Positions 56,797 to 64,000 of a stretch of DNA of 64,000 bases are shown here, piece by piece. The position numbers and the translations under genes were made by a program. Numbering within the stretch: position 1 is the stretch's first letter; each line of letters starts with the position of its first letter. The stretch comes from Dactylorhiza incarnata (Eukaryota > Streptophyta > Magnoliopsida > Asparagales > Orchidaceae). Location: contig JAWHQI010000028.1 of assembly GCA_033032865.1 (NCBI GenBank), forward strand, positions 10,001,001 to 10,065,000, written 5' to 3'. Under the pieces are notes generated by a model that was not told the DNA's origin, did no database searches, and saw only the letters and a program-made list of their open reading frames with translations.

Positions 56797-57180
56797 CTAG
56801 GGGGAGAGGGGTTCCTCTTCTTTTCCTGCAATATTAGGATCTACAAAAGGAATAAGTTCATCAAACCTAACAAGATTATACTCTTCAACCTTGTTAGACT
56901 TTTTGTTGTATATTCTATATACTTTACTAGTTGAAGAGTATCCAAGAAAAATTCCTTCACTACATATCTCAACAAATTTTCCTAAGGTATCTTTGGTGTT
57001 TAAAATAAAGTAGTTACACCCAAAAACATGAAAGTAAGATATGTTATGTATCTTTTGGTAGTATAGTTCATATGGTGTCAATTTTAAAATTGGGCGAAGC
57101 ATGACTCGATTTATTACATAGCAAGAGGTATTTACCGCTTTGGCCCAAATAGATCTAGGCAACCCATACTCGGATAGCAT
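56797..57180 (-). pseudogene. family G copia integrase, carboxy part
   Basis: Reads TMLSEYGLPRSIWAKAVNTS, YVINRVMLRPILKLTPYELY, FHVFGCNYFILNTKDTLGKF and GIFLGYSSTSKVYRIYNKKS. This is the end of the integrase core after the catalytic Glu. It is cut at 57180/57181 by the family T LTR. Confidence 0.85.
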
Positions 57181-58131
57181 TGTTGTACAACACCTATATT
57201 CGCCAAGCAAGGAGACGGTCTAAAGAAGGCAGCAAACAGAGCTCGCCGAAGGGAGAGCGAGAAGGGTCGGCGAGACAGGCACTTGCGTGTGAGTTCGTCG
57301 AACTTCCCCGGCCTCGTTGACCATACCCCTGTTCGGCGGAATCATCTTAAGTCGATGAAGTGTTATATGCTCAGTGAAGCCAAAGGGACGATCTCGCAAT
57401 AGGAGTTGCGAGATCCAGACCTCGGCAGATATCTTCAGGGGACTAGGCCCGGCGAGGGCTGACAAACCAGTAAGGTGTCCGGTGAAATGTGTTTAGTGGG
57501 CGGCCAAATCAAAAGACGGTCTCGCTGGAGGGCTCGAGAGATCAGACCTCGGCCGAAATTGCCAGGAGGCCAGCGAGGTCCTCGCAGGGCAATCGCCTAA
57601 GAGAGGCATTGCGAGTAGGGCTCGCGAAGGAGGCCCGCGAGAGCATCTTACAGGGAGGTTCTCGCAGCCCCTTGCACATGAGCCAATAGGGTCAAATTAC
57701 ACTTTTACCCTTGGTGGTCTGCCTTTAGCCTCTCCAAACAGCGGAGTTTGGCTGTTAGCAGACCCATTTGGGGTGCGGATAGTAAAATCAAAAGACAAAA
57801 TCCTGCTATTTGCAGGCCAAACCAAAAAACCTATAAATAGGACCTCAAGGGCATCTTTGGAGAGGACTGGACTTCAGCTTCTCTCTCCTCAGGCTTTCTT
57901 TGGTTAGCATTCCTAAAGCTCTCCAAGGTGCCCTTGTCTCAGCTTTGGCTTGGGAGGGGAAGCGCTCAACGATCTTCCGGGTTAGTGGAGGGACCTCCTT
58001 GCTGCGACTAAGGTCTTAGTCATTTTCTTAGTTTCCCGTCTGTCTTCTCCGAGGGATCAGTAAGGGCTAGCCGCCACTCATTTCGGTGAGGGCCCCGAAC
58101 TCCACAAGAGACCGAGAAATCGGTTTCAACA
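57181..58131 (+). repeat. family T 5' LTR (951 bp)
   Basis: TGTTGTACAACACC...GGTTTCAACA. GCGAG/CTCGC words recur about a dozen times in 57241-57670, upstream of the TATA box CTATAAATAG (57831-57840). The 3' half is homologous to LTRs X1 and X2. The next bases TTTTGGTGCGGTGAGCG are a candidate primer site; I cannot name the tRNA. Confidence 0.75.
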
Positions 58132-58187
58132 TTTTGGTGCGGTGAGCGTGGAGTGTGGCTGGTCCAAGAAAGTTCCAAGGAGCAGGC

Positions 58188-59763
58188 ATGACAGGAGGCG
58201 AGGATCAAGGCGAGGGGTTCAGCGAGCCACCGCAGGTGGTGACGCTGAGGATGTTCGCGGACTTCAGGAGGGAGGTGCTTGACACCTTCGGGCTCGCAGT
58301 CGCAGTGATGCGAAGCGAGTTCGCGACCCCAGCACCTCAGGCGACCCTTCCCCCAGCAGCGGTTGACGAGAATGCCCCGGTGGGGGAGGGCCGGAAAGGA
58401 AGTCGCAGGAATTTCAGTTCAAGACATGGAAGGGTGAGTACTATTCGCCAGTCCGGCGAGTTCAGTGTCGGCGAGCTCCGTGCCAGCGAGCTCTATGCCG
58501 GCGAGCGCTGTGCAGGAGAGCGCGTGCCCAGAGGGTATGGCGACTGTGGGAGTGGTTCAGGCGAGCGCAGTTCTCGCGAGTGTGATCCCAGCGAGCCCGA
58601 GTCTGGCGAGAGAGCTTGGGGGTCGCATGGAGCGAGACAGGGTGGCAGAAGGGGGAAGCCCCTTCTGCGAGTTGGTACTTTCTGCACCTGTTCCGGCAGG
58701 ATTCGGAGAGTGGGACAGGGTGTACTACAACGGCAGGGATGACCCCGTCCAAAATCTCCAGTCTTTTGAGGGCTCGGTTTCCATCAGGCCGATGTCGGAT
58801 GCTTTTAAGTGTCGGCACTTCGCCGTCACCCTTAAAGAAAAGGCCAGGGACTGGTTCCATCAACTCCCTACAGGGTCAATCTACGCCTTCGAGGATTTGC
58901 GCAGGAGCTTCTTGTTGCGATTCTCAACTGCAAAGAAGAGGAAGAAGGACGATGAGTCCCTCTTCAAGGTGATGTAGGAGCCAAAAGAATCGTTGGCTCG
59001 GTACGCAGATCGGTTCCAGGAAGAGGTGCTACTCACTCAGGAGATGCCTGGGTTTGCACTCCAGCTCGCTTTCACGGTCGGGCTGAGGGAATATTTCTTT
59101 AAGATGGCTTTGAAGAGAAAAACCCCCGTCTCCTACGAAGAGTTAATGGAGAGGGTGGCGGAGGAGATTGAGAGTGAGGAGGCCAACCTGAAGCTCACCA
59201 AGAGGCTAGCAAAGCACAGTGAGCCGGAGGTCAGGCAACAGGAGGTAAGGAGAAGGGAAGAGCCCAGGGCCCCGGAGGGGGAGTGGAGGCAACGTGCCGA
59301 AGGGATACAAGGTCAGGGAAGGGGTTACGGCCCGTGAAGGGGTAACTTCTACGGAGGACAAGCAAGGCCCCACCAGTTGGGGTGGAGGCAGGGTCCGAGG
59401 CAGTTTCCTCCCCCACCTCAGCAAGCCATGGCGATCAGGCGGGGAAGAGGAGGAAGAGGAAGAAGAGAAGAGGTTAGGGAGGAAGTAGGGGCAGGAAGAA
59501 GGAGGAGGAATAGGGTGGCGGAAGAGGAAGCAAGGGAGGTGACGTTGCCGTATTGTGACTTCCACGATGAGGAAGGTCACGCGACGGCCACCTGCCCAGA
59601 GTTCTTGGAAACAAAGAGGGGGCGAGAGCCCGCGCCAAGGCAACCGCAGCAAGTAAGAATTGAAGAGGTCGAGCCTCGAGGGGATGAAGAAGAAAGGTGT
59701 GAAGACAGAGTTGATGTGGGGAGTAGAGGAGGGATCAGAGTGATCCATGGGGGGGGGGGGTAG
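58188..59763 (+). pseudogene. family T gag
   Basis: The first ATG after the LTR is at 58188. A frame change in the Ala/Ser repeat region (about 58460) leads to the capsid domain (Retrotrans_gag type): VYYNGRDDPVQNLQSFEG, KARDWFHQLP, FEDLRRSFLLRF, then a TAG (58975), then SLARYADRFQEEVL. A basic region with TGA at 59335 and an Arg/Gly-rich stretch follow, then the knuckle-like CDFHDEEGHATATC (C-X2-H-X4-H-X4-C), usual for this lineage. The frame ends in a G12 run. Confidence 0.82.
58450..58524 (+). repeat. 15-bp tandem repeat in family T gag (GGCGAG words)
   Basis: Five units start at 58450, 58465, 58480, 58495 and 58510, of the type GTGCCGGCGAGCTCT. They encode the five-residue repeats VSASS, VPASS, MPASA, VQESA. 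The GCGAG word is also the repeated word of the family T LTR. Confidence 0.85.
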
Positions 59764-59765
59764 GG

Positions 59766-60731
59766 GTGGAGGCAACCCGAAAGGCTAGCCTCCATACTAT
59801 CTACCGACGGAGCGTGGCCTCCACATCCACTGCTCCACCCCCAGGGGAGAAAATTACTTTCTCCCAGAAGGACATGCCAAGCTATGAAGACCCATTTTGC
59901 GATGCGCTGGTCATCCAGACCGCCATCGAAAACTTCACCGTCTCCCGGATCCTAGTTGACAATGGAAGTTCGGTCAACGTCGTCTTCAAGAAGGCATTTG
60001 ACGAGATGAAGGTGGAGGCCCGGAGGGTGTTGGCCTCGGATGGTCCCTTATTTGGTTTTGCGGGAGAAAGGAAGGAGGTAGAGGGTGGAGTGGGACTCTA
60101 TGTGACTCTCGGAGGGCAGTCCCAGAACTGTCGCTTCGTGATAGTGGATGCCCCGAGCAGCTACAACGTCATCTTCGGATGGCCTCTCATCAGTGCGTTT
60201 TGGTGTGTCCCATCCACTTTCCACCAATTCCTCAAGTTCAACGCGGGAGGAATCCAGGTCCGGGTCCGGGGAGACCCCAAGATTGCAAGACAGTGCTATG
60301 TGATGGCTGTCAATGCCATCACCTGGATGGGAGATGCGGAAGAGTTCGACAAAGTGATGGAGGAGGCGGCAGGAGCCGGAGGAGAGAATGCATTCAAGGA
60401 GAGGATAGAGGGAGAGGAAGTTCTGGCCCAGGAAGGGGTCGCTGAGAGGCCCAGGGTGGAGAGAGGAGAAGAAGAGGGGAAAGGAGAGAGTGCCTGGGAA
60501 GGAGGGGCAGAAGAGCTAATGATGGTAGGAGAGGCAGAGACGGAGGAAGGAGCCCAAGCGCTCGCTTGCGGCGGAGAGAAGGAAAGTGTTTGGGGAGAGC
60601 AATCCAGGTTGGAGGTCGTGGATGAGGTCGTGGAGTTTGAAGTCACCACTAGGCTTGGGGTGGTGGAAAAGGTCCGAGTCTGCGGAGAGCTCAGTTCGGA
60701 GGAGCAGGCCGAGATCCTGGCCTGCGTATAG
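59766..60731 (+). pseudogene. family T protease and acidic linker, ending in TAG
   Basis: The frame follows the G12 run. Protease motifs are DALVIQTAIENFTVSRILVD with active-site string DNGSS, LFGFAGERKEVEGG and YNVIFGWPLISAFW. The Glu/Gly-rich linker then runs about 120 codons to a TAG at 60729-60731, immediately before KNVDVFAWS. Apart from that stop, the frame carries straight on into RT. The protease releases mature proteins from the polyprotein. Confidence 0.85.
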
Positions 60732-61607
60732 AAGAACGTGGACGTCTTCGCTTGGAGCGCCGTGGAGATGCCCGGGATCGATGCGGATGTGGCTTTCCAC
60801 CGCCTCAACCTCGACCCCGGCACCCGCCCCATCTGCCAAAAGAAAAGGGCCAAGGCGGACAAGCTGGAGGGACCAATCCGCGAGGAGGTGAAAAAGCTCA
60901 TACAAGCAGGTTTTGTATCAGAGATCCAGTATCCAGGCTGGGTCTCCAATGTAGTCATGGTGAAGAAGGGAGGAGGTAAGTGGCGTATGTGTATCGACTT
61001 TTCACTTCTTAATAAATCACGCCTGAAAGATTGCTACCCCCTGCCCAGAATCGACGCGCTGGTTGACTCGGCCGTTGGTTTTTCTGTAATGTCTTTCTTA
61101 GATGCTTTTTCAGGTTACCATCAAATCCGCATGCACCCCCCGGACATCAAGGATGTCTCTTTTATCACGGGGGACAGATGCTACTGTTATAAGATGATGC
61201 CATTTGGGCTCAAGAATGTAGGTGCTACTTATCAAAGGATGATGGACCGGGTCTTTCGCGAACAAAGGGGGAGAAACTTGGAGGTCTATGTCGATGACCT
61301 CATGGTAAAGAGCCGAGACCTGAGGTGTCACCTCCGAGACCTCGAGGAGACGTTCGGAACCCTACGAAAGCACAAGATGAAACTTAACCCCTTGAAGTGT
61401 GTCTTCGGGGCTAGCCGAGGGAAGTTCCTAGGCCACTTACTCACCCCGGCAGGAGTGGTGCCTAACCCGGACAAGGTCAAGGCGATAATGGAGTTGGGAT
61501 TGCCGAGAAACCCAAAGGAGGTTCAGGCCTCACCGGGAAGCTGGCTGGACTCAGCAGGTTCCTCTCCAAGGCAGGAGAGAGATGTGCACCCTTCTTTAAA
61601 GTGCTAA
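60732..61607 (+). pseudogene. family T reverse transcriptase
   Basis: Continues in the same frame after the TAG. Motifs are REEVKKLIQAGFVSEIQYPG, KWRMCIDFSLLNKSRLKDCY, MSFLDAFSGYHQIRMHPPD (catalytic Asp), MPFGLKNVGATYQRMM, VYVDDLMVKSRD (catalytic box at 61287-61298) and KLNPLKCVFGASRGKFLGHL. A one-base loss near 61528 shifts the frame at KEVQ; the thumb continues in the next frame. The polymerase core itself is intact. Confidence 0.9.
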
Positions 61608-62900
61608 GGGGAAACAAAAAATTTGAATGGACTCCGGAATGCGAGGGAGCCTTCCAAGCCTTAAAAGAACAGCTCACCCAAACCCCCCTACTTCAAGGGC
61701 CGAGGTCAGGAGAAGACCAATCCCTATACCTGGGAGTGGGACTTGAAGCGGTGAGTTCTGTATTGATCCGAGAGGAAGGAAGACAACAGTTCCCCATCTA
61801 CTATGTCAGCCAAGTGCTGAAAAAGGCGGAGCTCCGGTATCCAATCTTGGAGAAATTGGCTTTTGCGTTAGTGGTGGCGTCTTGGAGACTCCGGACGTAT
61901 TTCCAGGCACATTCAATCAAAGTAGTAACAGACTACCCGCTTCGCAAGGTCATGGAAGGGGTGGAGCACTCAGGAAGATTGGCAAAGTGGTCCATGGAGC
62001 TGAGCGAGTTCGATATTTCGTTCGTGCCCAGAACATCAATCAAGGCCCAAGCGGTGGCGGACTTCATGGCCGACTATACGACTGAGATGGGGGAACATGA
62101 ATCGCCTCCCCCAGTGGCATGGAGGATGTTGGTGGACGGTGCCTCAGGGAAGCACTCCTTTGGAGGGAGAATCATTCTAGTGAGTCCCCAATGGACAAAG
62201 ATCGAGCAAGCCTTGAACATCCATTTTCCAATTACCAACAACCAGGCAGAGTATGAGGCGGTGATAGTGGGCCTGCGGTTAGCTCGAGAAGTGGGAGTGC
62301 AAGATGTGGAGGTCTCGACGGACTCCATGGTGGTAGCATGCCAAGTCAAGGGAGAGTTTGAGGCGAAGGATCTGACCCTCCTATGGTACTTGGAGAAGGT
62401 CAAGGGAGCCATCGGGCAGTTCCACACGTTCTCTATCAAACATGTGCAGAGGGAAGAAAGCAACCCCACAGACCTCTTAGCCAAGTTCGGTCCTCGAGTA
62501 GGAGGGACGGTTTCAGAACTCTTCCGGCCCTCCATCGAGGAAGGGGAACTGATGGAGGTGGATCAGCGAGTCTCGTGGATGGATCCCTTCATCTCTTTCC
62601 TATCATCAGGGAAGTTCCCTGAAGAAGACATAGACAAGCGACGCTTCAGGTATAAGTCGGCTTATTACTCTTTGCATGCAGGAGGGCTATACAGGAAGAC
62701 TCTCTCGGGACTCCTGGCCCGTTGCGTTTCAGAGGAGGAGGTTCCGAGAGTCCTTGAAGAAATTCACTCCGGGGAGTGTGGGAGTCATTCCGGGAGCCGA
62801 ACCCTGGAAGGGAGGGTGTTGAGGCAAGGCTATTTCTGGCCCACCCTCAGTAAGGATGCGGCGGAGTTCGCAAGGAGGTGTTCAAAGTTCCAGCTCTATC
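61601..62900 (+). pseudogene. family T dual RNase H and integrase zinc finger
   Basis: 441-codon frame. Gypsy RNase H comes first (FEWTPECEGAFQALKEQLTQ, YPILEKLAFALVVASWRLRT, SIKVVTDYPL). The archaeal-type second RNase H follows (WRMLVDGASGKHSFGG, NNQAEYEAVIVGLRLAREVG, VSTDSMVV). After a spacer is the integrase finger (IHSGECGSHSGSRT then RCSKFQ, where the second Cys of CX2C is Phe). Frame change near 62890. Dual RNase H supports Tat assignment. Confidence 0.87.
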
Positions 62901-63755
62901 CTCCACTCCAACTCCTCCCAGCTTAGAGGCTCTGAACCATCACCGCCCCTGGCCCTTCGCCATATGGGGGTTGGACCTAGTTGGCCCTTTCCCCCAAGCT
63001 AGTTGCCAAAGAAGGTTCTTGCTGGTCATGATCGATTATTTCTTCAAGTGGGTAGAAGTGAAGGTGCTCGCCAAGGTAACATCTAAAGTTGTGAGGAACT
63101 TTGTATGGGGAGAAGTTATTTGCAGGCACGGCCTCCCCGTGGCTATAGTGTCGGACAATGGGCCGCAATTCGTTAGCGAGGAATTCGTTAGCTTCTGCAC
63201 CCAGCTCGGCATTGACATCAGGTTCGCGTCGGTTCACCACCCGAGAAGCAACGGCCAGGTGGAAGCGGCAAATAAAGTGATCGTCAATCTACTAAAGAAG
63301 AAGGTGGAGAATCTCCGAGGAAATTGGGTAGAGCAACTACCATCCGTTCTCTGGGCCCTGAGGACTACTCCCAACACCGCCACCGAGGAGACCCCGTTCA
63401 AACATTCAAATGGCTCCGAAGTAGTCCTTCCCATTGAGTTCGAAGTAAAGACCCCCAGGGTGACCGCCGCAGGTGAAGGGGATGAAGAGTGGCGGGTGGC
63501 CAATGATGAAGAACAAAGGTTATCCTTGGAACTGGTGGAGGAACTCCAGGACCAGGCCACAATCCGGCAGGAGGAAATCAAGCGGCGAATGGCCCGGTAT
63601 TTTGACAAGCACATCCGAATAAAGCACTTTCAAAAAGGGGACCTGGTCTTGAAGAAGGTCGACGCGGTTGGGAGGGGGCAACTGTAGGAAAGCTCAACCC
63701 CAATTGGGAGGGTCCATACATTGTAAGTGAAGTGCTCAAGTCTGGGGGGTATCAC
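62878..63755 (+). pseudogene. family T integrase core and carboxy domain
   Basis: Core residues are visible: WGLDLVGPFP (Asp 1), AIVSDNGPQFVSEEF (Asp 2) and HHPRSNGQVEAANKVI (Glu of the D,D35E triad). WALRTTPNTATEETPF, a charged region and RIKHFQKGDLVLKKV follow. A frame change near 63685 hides the last segment (NPNWEGPYIVSEVLKSGGYH), after which a foreign LTR starts at 63756. The catalytic triad is intact but the zinc finger is mutated upstream. Confidence 0.88.
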
Positions 63756-64000
63756 TGTCACAACCCGCATTTTCCCAACATTTAAAATGCTATCAGAGTA
63801 GGGAAAGCTACGCATTGTGATGCCACGTCACGTAGGGGACGTCTACTGATGTTAAGGCAATTCATCCTTCTTCACAGTCAAGCAAATATTATTATTAACT
63901 CAAAGAGATTTAAATATAATTTATGCAAAAAGATTAACAAGCCGCGTCCCTCGGCTAGGTGGATCAACTAGTCCACGCTTTTAAAATATAGTTTTACGCA
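63756..64000 (-). repeat. end of a minus-strand chromovirus LTR
   Basis: TGTCACAACCCGCATTTTCCC is the inverse of the end of the LTR at 28294-31135 (GGGAAAATACGGGTTGTGACA type). Similarity continues for about 100 bp (CTATCAGAG, GCCACGTC, GTAGGGG). It runs out of the window. Confidence 0.8.

Larger units (their letters stand above)
57181..63755 (+). mobile_element. family T Tat-like Ty3/gypsy element, nearly full length
   Basis: LTR, gag, protease, RT, dual RNase H and integrase in gypsy order. It inserted into the family G integrase (57181) and is itself cut at 63756 by another LTR, so its 3' LTR is missing. It is GC-rich compared with its surroundings. Disruptions are few: stops at 58975, 59335 and 60729, and frame changes near 59760, 61528, 62890 and 63685. 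It is the best-preserved pol in the window and the counterpart of the fragment at 1-2715. Confidence 0.9.

Noticed and set aside
57220..57689. ORFs in the family T LTR on both strands
   Set aside because: They lie in U3 amid GCGAG words with no motif; treated as LTR.
59206..59795. Minus-strand ORFs of up to 189 codons across family T gag
   Set aside because: They are mirror frames of the Arg/Glu/Gly-rich gag sequence on the plus strand; no independent signal.
60296..60958. Minus-strand 220-codon ORF opposite the T protease-RT linker
   Set aside because: It is a shadow of the Glu-rich linker (giving Ser/Pro-rich antisense) and is not preserved in copy 1.

Overview
This window looks like repeat-dense nuclear DNA of a flowering plant with a large genome, possibly a monocot (weakly supported). 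No host gene, tRNA, rRNA or CRISPR array could be supported. Nearly everything assigned is LTR-retrotransposon material of the Ty3/gypsy (Tat-like and chromovirus-like) and Ty1/copia superfamilies, plus one non-autonomous CACTA DNA transposon. All retroelement coding regions are broken by stops or frameshifts.

Layout. 1-2.7 kb: minus-strand pol remnant of a Tat-like gypsy (family T). 2.7-3.1 kb: a patchwork of copia integrase and chromovirus tail. 3.2-7.2 kb: one very long LTR with an internal 156-bp tandem repeat. 7.2-16.9 kb: a minus-strand copia polymerase gene (element H) holding two nested insertions, each with a perfect target-site duplication (TSD): a 917-bp CACTA element (AGA) and a 7.6-kb LTR element, family A (ATATC). 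Family A itself holds a solo LTR (S). 16.9-19.9 kb: a second, truncated family A copy that lacks the S insertion. 20.6-21.4 kb: the missing carboxy-terminal half of element H, in the opposite orientation, which implies an inversion. 21.4-25.3 kb: two minus-strand LTRs related to the family T LTR, alternating with plus-strand (antisense) ORFs. 25.3-26.7 kb: copia LTR and related sequence. 26.7-31.1 kb: chromovirus integrase with its 3' LTR.

31.6-38.6 kb: a structurally complete copia element (family D, TSD TCATT) that lacks protease, integrase and reverse transcriptase. It keeps a long gag and an extra ORF in the envelope position. A 7-nt-arm, 7-nt-loop palindromic unit recurs in its 5' LTR U3, as seven 33-bp tandem units inside the gag reading frame, and again downstream. 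38.6-48.3 kb: split LTR C, LTR fragments, a gag fragment and a decayed Tat-like gypsy. 48.3-51.5 kb: minus-strand relative of D (family B). 51.5-57.2 kb: minus-strand copia (family G). 57.2-63.8 kb: plus-strand family T element, nearly full length. 63.8-64.0 kb: start of a minus-strand LTR matching the 28.3-31.1 kb LTR family.

Cross-cutting pattern. Most LTR families here carry their own array of short, CpG-containing, often inverted words, usually upstream of a TATA box; in families D and T the same word also builds a tandem repeat inside gag. Family letters are local labels only. Boundaries come from terminal TG/CA, TSDs, primer-binding sites (PBS), polypurine tracts (PPT) and comparisons between copies inside the window, all judged by eye.
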